A DNA stretch of 64,000 nucleotides from Sinobacterium norvegicum. Lineage in GTDB: Bacteria > Pseudomonadota > Gammaproteobacteria > Pseudomonadales > Sinobacteriaceae. Positions 44,645-54,095 of the stretch are shown here, in pieces. The DNA is taken from the NCBI RefSeq assembly GCF_923077115.1, contig NZ_CAKLPX010000003.1, positions 310,001 to 374,000 on the forward strand, read 5' to 3'. Positions within the stretch are counted from its first letter, which is position 1. Each line of letters opens with the position of its first letter. The notes under the pieces are model-generated. The model ran no database searches. It was given only the letters and a program-made list of their open reading frames with translations, and was not told the origin of the DNA. Position numbers and translations under genes: made by a program.

Positions 44645-46000
44645 ATGATGCGCAAATTAAGGCCCCGTATTGGGGCTTTTTTGTCTGTTTTTTTATTTTT
44701 TCAACTGGCGGGATGTTCATTCAAGCAACATGCGTTTAACAGTCTTGCTGAAGACTTGTCGCGGGGGCATGTTGAGCAGGTTCTGGTTGAGGTAGAAAAG
44801 AGCAGTTACCCCGACCGAGACTACGTACAGTACCAGTTAAATATCGGTTTGCTTCGGGCCTATAGCGGTGATTTCCCTGGGGCCATTGAAGAGTTGCAAA
44901 AAGCCAAACAGGTAATTGCAGCGCTACAGGCCAAGAGTGTCAGTGAGAATGTCGGTGCAGTCGCCGTCAATGAGACCCTTAGAAGCTATAGCAGTACACC
45001 GTCAGAGCGGATGATGTTGCAGCAGTTATTGATTATTGCCTATCTGTTAGAAGGTGATATTGGCGGCGCCCGGGTAGAGGTTTTGCAGGGGCAGGTGATT
45101 GAGCAAAGCCTGCCAATGAATAGCGGCCTGTCGGGCATGGTAGCCAGTAGCCATTATCTCGCCGGCCTGGTCTACCAGATCAATGGCGAACCTGACAATG
45201 CCATGATTAGTTACCGTCGCGCATTGCAGGTGATGAATAAGAGCGGAATTAAGCCGCCCAAGGCTTTATCTGACGGGCTGCTGCGTGCCAGCCTTCGCCT
45301 GGGGCTGGATGACGAACATCGCCAGTTAGTTGAGCAATTCGATTATCAATTAGCGCCGATCAGTCGAGAATCCGCTGAGTTAGTCGTGCTTTATTGGCAG
45401 GGGGTGGTCAGTCATAAGTCACAACACTTCATCACTGTTTACGTGCCCAGCTTGGAGCATAACGTATCCCTGGCGCTGCCGTATTATCCATCGCCACCGG
45501 CCAGCTCAAGACGATTGGCTTATAACCTTGATGGAAAACAATATAAGACCGAGATACTCGATAATATCGAGACCTTGGCAAGAGACGATTTAGCAGCCGA
45601 TTCGGCGGCAATCTACGCTGCAGCCTTGGCGCGTATGGTGACCAAGCATCAGGCAATAAAAGAGGCGCAAAAGAATGATAGCAGTGGTTTTGCCGCTGCA
45701 ATTTTGAACATCGCCTCGGTTGTTTCCGAGGTTGCTGACGTCAGAAGCTGGAACATGCTGCCTTCAGCGGTACAGGTGCAGCGGTTAGATATCGATGCCG
45801 GCGAGTATACGCTGGCTCAACCTAAGGAGGCTGGCGGTTTGCAGATTAATAAGGTTGAGCTCGCCGACCCCGATGATGTGCAGCACCCGACTATTGTCGA
45901 AACCCAAGAAGACACTATTCTAGTGGATAAGGGTCAAACCTTATTTATTTTCTATCCATCCCCAGCCGACCAAGTCTTTTCTATTGTGGAGCCCTTATGA
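44645..46000 (+). CDS. COG3014-family TPR-like lipoprotein
   Basis: 451 residues; a start three bases later is possible. The lipobox is FQLAGCSF (about Cys24). The N-terminal 200 residues are helical repeats, e.g. YSGDFPGAIEELQKAKQV and YQINGEPDNAMISYRRALQV. The C-terminal half is beta-rich, ending in DTILVDKGQTLFIFYPS. The family has no assigned function but often sits with LpoB- and LPP20-like genes. It overlaps the next gene by four bases. Confidence 0.82.
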   Translation: MMRKLRPRIGAFLSVFLFFQLAGCSFKQHAFNSLAEDLSRGHVEQVLVEVEKSSYPDRDYVQYQLNIGLLRAYSGDFPGAIEELQKAKQVIAALQAKSVSENVGAVAVNETLRSYSSTPSERMMLQQLLIIAYLLEGDIGGARVEVLQGQVIEQSLPMNSGLSGMVASSHYLAGLVYQINGEPDNAMISYRRALQVMNKSGIKPPKALSDGLLRASLRLGLDDEHRQLVEQFDYQLAPISRESAELVVLYWQGVVSHKSQHFITVYVPSLEHNVSLALPYYPSPPASSRRLAYNLDGKQYKTEILDNIETLARDDLAADSAAIYAAALARMVTKHQAIKEAQKNDSSGFAAAILNIASVVSEVADVRSWNMLPSAVQVQRLDIDAGEYTLAQPKEAGGLQINKVELADPDDVQHPTIVETQEDTILVDKGQTLFIFYPSPADQVFSIVEPL

Positions 46001-46992
46001 TGAGCATATATCGATTTTCGTTTCCTGTTTTACTGTCAGTTCTTATTGTCGCTTGTAGCAGTACTCCGGAGCAGCCTGAATGGCTGATGGGGAGCGATAG
46101 CAGTTACCCAGATAGTCGTTATTTAATCGCCTCAGGGGAAGGAAGTAGCCAATCGGTTGCGGACAACCGCGCCCTGGCAAACTTGTCGAAGATCTTCCAG
46201 GTATCGGTGTCTGATAGCAGCATGGATTTTTCTCAGTCGACGGTTAGTAGTCAGGTGGGAAATGGTGCTTCGCAGAGACAGGTTCAGAATGATCAGAAGG
46301 TATCACGCTTTGTCAATACTCAGGCGCAGCAGATGCTGCAGGGAGCCAAAATTGCAGAGCGTTGGCAGTCAGCGCAAGGTGGTCCGCTGTATAGCCTGGC
46401 AGTGCTAGAGAAGGGCCCCGCTATTCAGCGTTTTACCCAGTCAATCAACAGTGCTGATCGCGACACCTTGTCGGCGGTTAATTACGCTCAAAACGAAGCA
46501 CCCTCAGCGGTTGCTGCCTTGGCAGCGTTAGAGCAGGCAAGACAAAAGCAAGTACAGCGGATGAATGATAATAATAACTTGCGGGTACTGACTGGCAGTG
46601 GTATTTCGACGGATTATGATGCCGATGAATTGACCGCTATTATTCGCCAGAGTTTGGCCAAAATGACGATGAGGAGCTCGGCGCAAGATGATGTGAATCT
46701 GGTCATGCTGCAATCAGCGATGGCTGATGTGGGTGTTAATCAGGCTGTCGATGGCAATTACAATATCGATATGCAGCTAGAGCAGGGTGCCTCGGAGAAC
46801 CGTCAGGGTTGGTTGTGGCAGCGAGGTAATTTGGTGCTGAGTCTCAGCGATGGAAACACCAACGTTGCGACAAAGCGCTGGCCGTATAAAATCTCAGCAC
46901 AGACAGAGGCGATGTTGGTACAGCGTCTTAATGAAAAACTGACCAATGATTTACCCGGCAATATATATCAGCTACTAACCCCGGTTAAATAA
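45997..46992 (+). CDS. LPP20-family lipoprotein, copy 2
   Basis: 331 residues. The lipobox is LIVACSS (Cys20). Residues 50-145 repeat the pattern of copy 1: SVADNRALANLSKIFQ, FVNTQAQQMLQGAKIAERW and GGPLYSLAVL. Copy 2 carries an extra C-terminal domain of about 170 residues (DELTAIIRQSLAKM onward). This is an internal duplication followed by extension. It is the fourth gene of the operon and is followed by a small lipoprotein gene. Confidence 0.83.
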   Translation: MMSIYRFSFPVLLSVLIVACSSTPEQPEWLMGSDSSYPDSRYLIASGEGSSQSVADNRALANLSKIFQVSVSDSSMDFSQSTVSSQVGNGASQRQVQNDQKVSRFVNTQAQQMLQGAKIAERWQSAQGGPLYSLAVLEKGPAIQRFTQSINSADRDTLSAVNYAQNEAPSAVAALAALEQARQKQVQRMNDNNNLRVLTGSGISTDYDADELTAIIRQSLAKMTMRSSAQDDVNLVMLQSAMADVGVNQAVDGNYNIDMQLEQGASENRQGWLWQRGNLVLSLSDGNTNVATKRWPYKISAQTEAMLVQRLNEKLTNDLPGNIYQLLTPVK

Positions 46993-47020
46993 CACCTTAA
47001 CGAGCAAGGATGACTCAATC

Positions 47021-47311
47021 ATGGGCCAATTTAGAGTGCTTTTATCGGTTTCACTAATCCTAGTATGGGTGGGTGTCTGTGGTTGCAGTGTCATTGGTGC
47101 TCGCGCCGACCACGAGATAAATAAGGATAAGCCCGGTGATAATGATTATACGTTGTCATCGCTGGGGGCTGAGGTCGATGCGGCTATAATCAGTTATCTG
47201 ATAACGCCCAAGGGGGAGAAGAAAGTCATCGACAATGCTGCCTGTACAGCGCCTGGTAGTGAGCAGATTTGCACGGCTACAGAGGGCTGCTGGTGTCAAC
47301 AAAGTGAATAA
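47021..47311 (+). CDS. Small lipoprotein
   Basis: 96 residues. A signal peptide ends in VGVCGCSV (Cys22). The mature part is short and ends in a Cys-rich segment (CTAPGSEQICTATEGCWCQ) that may form two disulfides. AAGGATG precedes the ATG. It lies 28 bp after the second LPP20-like gene and is probably the last gene of that operon. I do not recognise its family. Confidence 0.7.
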   Translation: MGQFRVLLSVSLILVWVGVCGCSVIGARADHEINKDKPGDNDYTLSSLGAEVDAAIISYLITPKGEKKVIDNAACTAPGSEQICTATEGCWCQQSE

Positions 47312-47449
47312 TGATCGGCTAAATTGACATCGATAAACTATTTATGCGACTCTGAAATAGCTGCCTAAATGCAGCTACCCTTTATTGGTAGGTCTCAATA
47401 AAGACTATAATTATAACAGCTATTGATGTTTTGATAGCGAGGAGGCGTT

Positions 47450-47818
47450 ATGAGTGTGAGTCGACACGATAATATCTTCAACCTTGAGCAAGCCTTTGAT
47501 ATGTTGTCCTTTAGGGTTGTTAATTGGGCCGCAGTGGCCACGGAAAAACAGTTCTTAATCACCTTGGGTAGCTATACCCCCCGCGGTACAACGACCGTTA
47601 ATATTCACCGATTTTTTAACCGCCAAGGGTTGGAAGTCGCCTGTTTTAACCCGGCACAAACCAGTCTAATTGTCTATTTAACCCCTCGAAAAATTAGTCG
47701 CGCAGCCCGTGCGGCGATGGAAACCACCCATTTATACAGTAATCGTCAGCAGCTCCATTCGATTGAACACCTCGGTGACAACGTTGTGCGTATACATGGT
47801 TTCGGCTGTCGCACTTAA
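47450..47818 (+). CDS. Hypothetical protein
   Basis: 122 residues, with GAGGAGGCG upstream of ATG. There is no signal peptide. The sequence is alternating hydrophobic, e.g. FLITLGSYTPRGTTTVNIHR, LIVYLTPRKISRAARAAME and NVVRIHGFGCRT, suggesting a small alpha/beta fold. I find no named domain. It stands alone between the lipoprotein operon and the YehS-like gene. Confidence 0.65.
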   Translation: MSVSRHDNIFNLEQAFDMLSFRVVNWAAVATEKQFLITLGSYTPRGTTTVNIHRFFNRQGLEVACFNPAQTSLIVYLTPRKISRAARAAMETTHLYSNRQQLHSIEHLGDNVVRIHGFGCRT

Positions 47819-47825
47819 GCCATCA

Positions 47826-47850
47826 GCGACCTCTCTTCCTTAGAGGTCGC
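47826..47850 (+). terminator. Hairpin after the 47450 gene
   Basis: GCGACCTCT and AGAGGTCGC form a perfect 9-bp stem around CTTCCTT. A T-run comes only 15 bases later, so it may be a weak or factor-dependent terminator. Confidence 0.45.
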
Positions 47851-47997
47851 CTCATTCCCCGCTCTTTTTAGCTAAATTTTTTATTAAACTAAGCTTTACT
47901 GGTAATATGGCGGCCTGATTCCTTGGTCAGTCACTTTCTTTGGCTGACTTTGTTTTGTAAGCTTTTGTTTTAAATGTAATTACCAGCGAGTCTTATC

Positions 47998-48552
47998 ATG
48001 ACTAATAACGATGTTCTACGCCGCCTTCGCTACTGTTTTAACCTCGGTGACGATAAGATGATTGCGATTTTTGCACAGGCGGAGCTCGTTGTCAGTCGTG
48101 CGGAAGTTAGCCGATGGCTGAAAAAAGAAGAAGATGAAGATTATCAGAACTGCAGCGATGTAAAGCTGGCGACCTTTTTGAATGGCTTTATCAATCTCAA
48201 GCGAGGCAAGCGTGATGGCGACCAACCCCAGCCTGAAAGCCGCTTGAATAATAACATTATTCTTCGCAAGCTAAAGATTGCGCTTAACTTTACCGATGAA
48301 GATATTTTGGCGGCGCTGCAGTTGGCCGGTTTAAGCATGAGCAAACATGAACTCAGTGCTTTTTTCCGTAAACCGGGCCACAAGCATTACCGAGAGTGTA
48401 AGGATCAGGTGTTAAGGAACTTTATCAAGGGATTACAGCTGAAATACCGCCCTGAAGATCCGTCTAAAAAGCGCGTGCCAGCGGTCGAACCTGTCGGTCA
48501 GCCTGCGCCGGCGAAGAAATTTAACCCCTGGGATACGGCAAAAAAGGACTAA
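47998..48552 (+). CDS. DUF1456 family protein, YehS-like
   Basis: 184 residues. Two tandem DUF1456 repeats are visible: NDVLRRLRYCFNLGDDKMIA with LKKEEDEDYQNCSD, and NNIILRKLKIALNFTDEDIL with FRKPGHKHYRECKDQVLRNF. The C-terminus is lysine/proline-rich. YehS proteins are cytoplasmic and of unknown function. It is monocistronic. Confidence 0.9.
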   Translation: MTNNDVLRRLRYCFNLGDDKMIAIFAQAELVVSRAEVSRWLKKEEDEDYQNCSDVKLATFLNGFINLKRGKRDGDQPQPESRLNNNIILRKLKIALNFTDEDILAALQLAGLSMSKHELSAFFRKPGHKHYRECKDQVLRNFIKGLQLKYRPEDPSKKRVPAVEPVGQPAPAKKFNPWDTAKKD

Positions 48553-48672
48553 CGGTTACTCCAGCGCTGGGTGTTTATTGGCAGGCGAGCTTTATCTGAA
48601 TAAAAACACTGAGTTATCGACAGCTGACAACTTATGTCCGATAATCAAGTAGTGTGTTTTTAAGGGGTGGAG

Positions 48673-49149
48673 ATGTTAGAGATTGAGCGTAAATACCGGG
48701 TCCATAACAGCGATTATAAGGCGTTGGCCACGGTCACCTATCGTATCGTACAAGGCTATTTAAACTCGCACCCTGAGCGCACGGTTAGGGTTAGAATAAA
48801 AGCCGACCGGGCCTTTATCACGGTCAAGGGGAAAAGCTCGGAATCGGGGCTATCTCGCTTTGAGTGGGAGCGTGAGATAGCACTGGCAGAAGCGGAGCAA
48901 TTGCTGCCCCTTTGCGAACCCGGTAGTATTGAAAAAATACGCTATATAGTGCCTTTCCTCGATCAGGAGTTTGAGGTTGATGAGTTTCTTGCGGATAACA
49001 AGGGATTGGTGGTTGCAGAACTGGAATTAAAAAGCGAGCAGCAGCAGGTTGAACTGCCAGCCTGGGTGGCCAAGGAAGTGACAGGGGATGTTCGATATTA
49101 TAATTCGAGTTTGATGAAACAGCCCTACAAGCAATGGTTGGACCAATAA
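48673..49149 (+). CDS. CYTH domain protein
   Basis: 158 residues from ATG 48673; a GTG two codons earlier is possible, both near GGGGTGGAG. The EIERKYRV start is the CYTH signature, followed by RTVRVRIKADRAFITVKG, FEWEREIAL and WEVDEF-like FEVDEFLADN. CYTH enzymes form a beta tunnel that binds triphosphates and metal, acting as triphosphatases (inorganic triphosphate or RNA). The specific substrate is not shown. The next gene starts 44 bp downstream. Confidence 0.92.
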   Translation: MLEIERKYRVHNSDYKALATVTYRIVQGYLNSHPERTVRVRIKADRAFITVKGKSSESGLSRFEWEREIALAEAEQLLPLCEPGSIEKIRYIVPFLDQEFEVDEFLADNKGLVVAELELKSEQQQVELPAWVAKEVTGDVRYYNSSLMKQPYKQWLDQ

Positions 49150-49193
49150 AAAGAGTAATACATGACACTGTTTAATCTGCCTGTTGCTTTATC

Positions 49194-51332
49194 ATGACTG
49201 CGGCGCAATGGCGGGAGGGAATCAATAGTTTATTTGGTGGCTACCTTTCAGCCAAGGCCAAGTTTGCTATCAAGGTCTCGCTCAGTTTGACTCTCGCCTA
49301 TATTATCCCCATGGCCTTCGGCTGGAGTCAGCCATCGACGGCGGCAATTACAGTGATGCTTATCGTCGCCACCGGCGGTATGCGCGAGTCGCTGATGAAG
49401 GGCACCTACCGGGTCATCGGCACCATCATCGGTATGATTGTCGGTGTTGGTCTCATTGTTTTACTGTCCTCCCATACTGGAATTTATTTTTTCTCTGTGT
49501 CTGTGGTTATTGCCACGATTTTTTATATTTACCGATGTTGCCAGGGAGATAACACTGTTTTTATGCTGACCGGTGTGATGGTGATGATGAGTTACAACGG
49601 TGGTGATTTCGACGGCTCGTTGCTTTACGGTATCGAACGGGCATTTATGACAATTTTTGGAATTGTCATCTACACCTTAGTTGGGAGTTTTATCTGGCCG
49701 GCAAAGGCGACGGTAGATATACGTCAAACAGTCACCGAATTGAGTGCCGACTATTGCCAATTGTTTTCCACGCTTCGCCAGCCAGCGTTAGCAGAGCAAG
49801 CGAAGCAGGAGCTGGCTGCTGTCGTGATCAAGACGGAGTCACTGCAACAACAGTATATCGTCATGCAAAGCGATGCCGGTGAAAGTGGCGCCTATCGCAA
49901 GCACTGGCAGATGATTGTGCAGCACTATCACGACCTTTCGGCTCGCTTGACCAACGCTATGCAGTTAAGTCATCAGCAACAAACAAACATCGACGAGTAT
50001 GTCGGTGGGTATCAAGGCCTGCTTGATATGATGGCGTCTCAGCTGTCGGCTATCAATGCGAGTTGGCAGGGTGGTGAGCAACATATTACAGCAGCTATTA
50101 CTCTACAGGGCGATGAACAGCGGTTACAGTCGTTAGGTCATTTAGACGCTGCGCAGCTTATTGGTCGTGGTGATTGGATGCAGAGTTTTAGTCAGCTGTT
50201 ACTCTCGCTGAATCAAGTCGTGGTAGCGCTCAATACTGACAGTGATGACTTTGAATATCGGCCAAACTCAAAGCCCGCATCCTTTATATGGCTGGATAGA
50301 GAGAGCTTCAAGCTGGGGGCAATGGCTTTTATCACCTTTTGGTTCGCCCATGCATTATGGTTTTTCTATAATCCGCCGGGCGGCTATAGCTTTGTCACCT
50401 TTGCGACTATGTTTGTCCCATTAGTAGGTTTTACACCGGTTAAACCCAAACTCTTGTACATATTATTTACCTTCGCTTTTCTCTTTGCCGGCTTTGCCTA
50501 TGTGTTTATCCTGCCCAATCTCAGTCATTGGATTGAGTTGTTTATCTTTATTTTTATCTATGCCTTTGCCGGTTTTTATTTGTTGCAGGGTCCGGTGGCT
50601 ATCTTCTTCCTACTGGGTTTATTTGTGTTGGGTATTGATAATCAGATGCAGTACAACTTTGCGGTGATATTGACGGTAATGCTAATGTTCTATTTGGCAA
50701 TTACCGTTCTGCTGATTACTGTTTATTTTCCCTTTAACAGTAAGCCCGAGTATTTATACCGTAATATGCGGCGCCGATTTTTTAGCGCCGTCACTACCGT
50801 TCTTGCTTATCAAGGGCAATCGCTTAGCTTTGTTCAGCGACAGCACCTGGGCTATGCCGCGTTTGCCTGTGTTCGTTTATGCGGCCAAATGAAAAGCTGG
50901 GGAGGGCTGATTGATTATGGTTATTTCAGCGGCATAGATAAGGCGGGTATCGATCAACTAAATGAAAGTGTTTCAGTGTTGTCGGGACGTATTCAGCTAC
51001 TGATGGAACGACGTCAAAGCTTTAATAAGAATCCGTTGATCGAGCTTGTTCGCCAGGCTCAAAAAGAAGGTTTTTTAGTGGACTTTAGTACTCAACTGAT
51101 GACGTCGGAAGGCTCTGCTATCGTTGCAGACAGCAATCAAATTTGGCAAAACTACGAACAAAAAATAACGTTATTATTGGCATCGATTGACATGTCGCAG
51201 TACAGTAAGCAACAGATAGCAGAGTTTTATCTGGGTATTAATCTGTATAAAAACATAATGGGCTCGCTCATTCAGTGTGATCAGCGAATGGCTGATATTG
51301 ATTGGTCAGCATTAAAACAGAGTAGGTTTTAG
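49194..51332 (+). CDS. FUSC-family inner-membrane efflux protein (AaeB/YccS-like)
   Basis: 712 residues. Two membrane blocks (about 25-170 and 380-520), each of several helices, flank soluble regions of about 200 residues. The FUSC features are FAIKVSLSLTLAYIIPMAFG and a second copy KLGAMAFITFWFAHALWFFY. Relatives export p-hydroxybenzoate and other aromatic acids with a membrane fusion protein. It is the first gene of an operon with NodT-, DUF1656- and HlyD-type genes that completes a tripartite pump. Confidence 0.87.
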   Translation: MTAAQWREGINSLFGGYLSAKAKFAIKVSLSLTLAYIIPMAFGWSQPSTAAITVMLIVATGGMRESLMKGTYRVIGTIIGMIVGVGLIVLLSSHTGIYFFSVSVVIATIFYIYRCCQGDNTVFMLTGVMVMMSYNGGDFDGSLLYGIERAFMTIFGIVIYTLVGSFIWPAKATVDIRQTVTELSADYCQLFSTLRQPALAEQAKQELAAVVIKTESLQQQYIVMQSDAGESGAYRKHWQMIVQHYHDLSARLTNAMQLSHQQQTNIDEYVGGYQGLLDMMASQLSAINASWQGGEQHITAAITLQGDEQRLQSLGHLDAAQLIGRGDWMQSFSQLLLSLNQVVVALNTDSDDFEYRPNSKPASFIWLDRESFKLGAMAFITFWFAHALWFFYNPPGGYSFVTFATMFVPLVGFTPVKPKLLYILFTFAFLFAGFAYVFILPNLSHWIELFIFIFIYAFAGFYLLQGPVAIFFLLGLFVLGIDNQMQYNFAVILTVMLMFYLAITVLLITVYFPFNSKPEYLYRNMRRRFFSAVTTVLAYQGQSLSFVQRQHLGYAAFACVRLCGQMKSWGGLIDYGYFSGIDKAGIDQLNESVSVLSGRIQLLMERRQSFNKNPLIELVRQAQKEGFLVDFSTQLMTSEGSAIVADSNQIWQNYEQKITLLLASIDMSQYSKQQIAEFYLGINLYKNIMGSLIQCDQRMADIDWSALKQSRF

Positions 51333-51338
51333 GTCATA

Positions 51339-52994
51339 ATGAAGGTCAAGCCATTTCACCCTTATATTTCTCGTACTGCCATCGTGCTTTTGCTGGCGAC
51401 AGTTTCAGGCTGCACATTGTTAGGGCCTGATTTTATCGAACAACAACCAGCACAGTTGCCGAGTAGCTGGCAACAGGCTGATAGCGAACAGAGTTATCAG
51501 CAGACTCGCTTATGGTGGACCCAATTTAATGACCCGATGCTCAATCAGTTGGTTGATTTGGCTCATCAGCAAAATTTAAGCCTGGAATCGGCAGGGCTAA
51601 AAATTGTACAAGCTCGAGCGGCACTGGGGTTCTCTGATGGCTTGCAGTACCCTCAGAGCCAATCAGTATCAGGTGCCGGCGTGCTGGGCTATCAAAATGA
51701 AGCAGACTATACCAGTGTCAATCTAGGCTTCGATATGGGCTGGGAAATGGATATTTGGGGCAAGTATGCCCGTGGTATTGAGTCATCTGAGGCAAACCTC
51801 TATGCCAGTATGGCCTCCTATGACCAAGTGATGATTTCAATAACAGCTGAGGTTGTGCGCAATTACATCAATTACCGAACCTTCCAGGAACGCGTTTTTT
51901 TATCTCAGCAGAACATTAAAATCCAGCAGCGGGTCACTGAAATTACTCAGATACAATTCGAGTCTGGGGATGTATCTGAACTCGATGTGCAGCAATCAAA
52001 AACCCAGTTATATGCCACCTTGTCGGTGTTGCCAAGTTTAGAAATATCGCAAATTAAAGCAAGAAACGCCCTGGCGGCTTTATTAGGTATGTTGCCTGAG
52101 CAAGTGGAAGAATTGCTGCAAAACAGTGAGCAAAAACTCACACTCGATCAGCACGAAAAACGGATAGCGGCGACTACCGAGTCGAATATACGCGCTGTGG
52201 ATAATTATGATTCGTTCTCAATTATCCCCTCTATCCCAATCATGAGCACAGAGATAAATGCTGGTTTATTAGCGCGTCGCCCCGATATACAAATTGCTCA
52301 GATGCAGGCCAAGGCGCAGAGCGCCAGAATTGGTGTTGCAGAAGCAGCGCTTTACCCTAGTTTTACTCTGTTTGGCAGCATTGGTGTTGGTCAAACGGTT
52401 GCCGATGGTGGCAGTTATAGTCTATCAGACTCGGTGTATGCCAATGTAGGTCCCGCCTTTAGCTGGAATATATTTCAATATGGTCGGCTTAAAAACCAGG
52501 TTCGAGTTGAGGATGCTTTATTTCAAGCCAGCCTGACAAATTATAATCAAACGGTCATCGATGCGATTGTGGAAGTAGATAATGCGGTGGAGGCATATCA
52601 GCGTTTTAACCAGCAATCAGAGTACAGTAAGGCATCGGTAGAGGCCTCGGTACGGGCGTTTAATATCTCGATGCGTCAATATGAAAATGGCTTGGTTACC
52701 TATCAGCGGTTGTTGAGTACGGTTGAGAAAATGACCCGTAACGAAGATAACTATGCTCAGATCAAAGGGAATATTGCCGGCCAAGTAGTACAAATCTATA
52801 AGGCATTGGGCGGTGGTTGGGCGCTAGACAGCGGTCAGAGCTTATTGAATGACCAGATCATAGAGCAAATGACTGAGCGTACCGACTGGGGGGATATGCT
52901 ATCGGAGCCGATTGTTAGAGAATCTTATGATAAAGAACTCAAACAGCGAGAGTCTGATCGTGAGGGTGATACGCAGAGTGTAAGCGATGAATAA
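51339..52994 (+). CDS. Outer-membrane efflux lipoprotein, NodT family
   Basis: 551 residues. The lipobox is ATVSGCTLLG (Cys25). The body shows the two TolC-like repeats: LWWTQFNDPMLNQLVDLAHQ and the LARRPDIQIAQMQAKAQSAR signature of the NodT/OprM family. It forms the outer-membrane channel for the pump. The gene starts 6 bp after the FUSC gene, and its end overlaps the DUF1656 gene by 8 bp. The C-terminal 80 residues are polar, longer than usual for the family. Confidence 0.93.
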   Translation: MKVKPFHPYISRTAIVLLLATVSGCTLLGPDFIEQQPAQLPSSWQQADSEQSYQQTRLWWTQFNDPMLNQLVDLAHQQNLSLESAGLKIVQARAALGFSDGLQYPQSQSVSGAGVLGYQNEADYTSVNLGFDMGWEMDIWGKYARGIESSEANLYASMASYDQVMISITAEVVRNYINYRTFQERVFLSQQNIKIQQRVTEITQIQFESGDVSELDVQQSKTQLYATLSVLPSLEISQIKARNALAALLGMLPEQVEELLQNSEQKLTLDQHEKRIAATTESNIRAVDNYDSFSIIPSIPIMSTEINAGLLARRPDIQIAQMQAKAQSARIGVAEAALYPSFTLFGSIGVGQTVADGGSYSLSDSVYANVGPAFSWNIFQYGRLKNQVRVEDALFQASLTNYNQTVIDAIVEVDNAVEAYQRFNQQSEYSKASVEASVRAFNISMRQYENGLVTYQRLLSTVEKMTRNEDNYAQIKGNIAGQVVQIYKALGGGWALDSGQSLLNDQIIEQMTERTDWGDMLSEPIVRESYDKELKQRESDREGDTQSVSDE

Positions 52995-53199
52995 TATCCC
53001 CCACGAACTGGCTATTAGTGATGTGTATTTTTCGCCGTTTATTGCCGTGGCGCTACTGGCGTTATTGTTGACTTGGTTGGTAACCATTATTTTTAATAAA
53101 ACGGGTTTTAGCCTTTATATCAGCTACCCATCGATGACTTTTGTCAGTATCTTTGCGAGCTTTGTCTTGATACTCGACGCATTTGTTATTCATATTTAA
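52987..53199 (+). CDS. DUF1656 (AaeX-like) small membrane protein
   Basis: 70 residues. Two transmembrane helices are visible (about 17-37 and 45-69), after a short IPHELAISDVYFSPF start typical of DUF1656. AaeX is a third component found with AaeA/AaeB. The overlap with the NodT-type gene and 9 bp to the HlyD-type gene support a coupled operon. Confidence 0.88.
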   Translation: MNNIPHELAISDVYFSPFIAVALLALLLTWLVTIIFNKTGFSLYISYPSMTFVSIFASFVLILDAFVIHI

Positions 53200-53208
53200 G
53201 GATGAGAC

Positions 53209-54093
53209 GTGGATAAATCGAAAAAAATGGCATTGATAGCCGCCAACTTAGCTTTTGTTGTTGTTGTTGGCTTCTTTGTTTATCAGAAATTTGAAGTTTA
53301 TATCAACAATCCTTGGACCCGAGATGGCCAAGTGAGAGCGCAGGTTATACAAGTGACTCCTCGTGTATCGGGTACCGTACTCGATATTGCGGTGGTCGAT
53401 AACCAGCATGTCAGGGCTGGTGATCTTTTGTTTAGTATTGATACCTCTACCTACGAGGTCAGTGTCGAGCAGGCCATAGCTAACCTAGAGCGTGAGAAGG
53501 TCAGCTCTAAGGGCGCCAAGGTTGAATATGATCGGCTAAAGGATATTGCAGCCAAGGACTCAGGGGCGGTGTCGGATAAGGATTTAATTCGCCGAGAAGT
53601 GAACTACCAGCAGTCGCTCAGTCGGATCACCGTGGCCGAGCAAAATTTGGTTGCTGCCAAGCTGCAAGTGGAATATACCAATGTCTATGCTTCTGTCGAT
53701 GGCTATGTATCGAATATCAACTTTCAAATCGGCTCCCAGGCGGTGGCAAACCAACCTATCTTAGCGCTGGTTGATGAGAACAGCTTTTGGGTGTTTGGCT
53801 ATTTTCAAGAGAGTCAGCTAGAGGCGATAGCTATCGATAATAAGGCTGTTGTCACATTGATGGGTTACCCTGACAGCCCCATTGAGGGGCGTGTTGAGTC
53901 GATGGGCTGGGGTATTGCCCCCTCGGATGGTACGGTTGGCTATAATTTATTGCCCAGTATTAAGCCTGTTTTTCAATGGATAAGATTAGCTCAGCGCATG
54001 CCAGTGAGAATAGAGTTGGACAGCGTACCAGCAAGCGTTGATTTACGCTTTGGCATGAGTGCCTCGGTGTTAATCTTGGCGAAAGAGGAATAA
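53209..54093 (+). CDS. HlyD-family membrane fusion protein (AaeA-like)
   Basis: 294 residues from GTG, with AAGGATGAGA upstream. One N-terminal helix (about 9-28) anchors it. NNPWTRDGQVRAQVIQVTPR is the lipoyl-domain start, VSGTVLDIAVVDNQHVRAGDLLF the first half and TNVYASVDGYVSNINFQIGS the second; a short helical hairpin lies between. It links the FUSC permease to the NodT channel across the periplasm. Confidence 0.94.
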   Translation: MDKSKKMALIAANLAFVVVVGFFVYQKFEVYINNPWTRDGQVRAQVIQVTPRVSGTVLDIAVVDNQHVRAGDLLFSIDTSTYEVSVEQAIANLEREKVSSKGAKVEYDRLKDIAAKDSGAVSDKDLIRREVNYQQSLSRITVAEQNLVAAKLQVEYTNVYASVDGYVSNINFQIGSQAVANQPILALVDENSFWVFGYFQESQLEAIAIDNKAVVTLMGYPDSPIEGRVESMGWGIAPSDGTVGYNLLPSIKPVFQWIRLAQRMPVRIELDSVPASVDLRFGMSASVLILAKEE

Positions 54094-54095
54094 CC

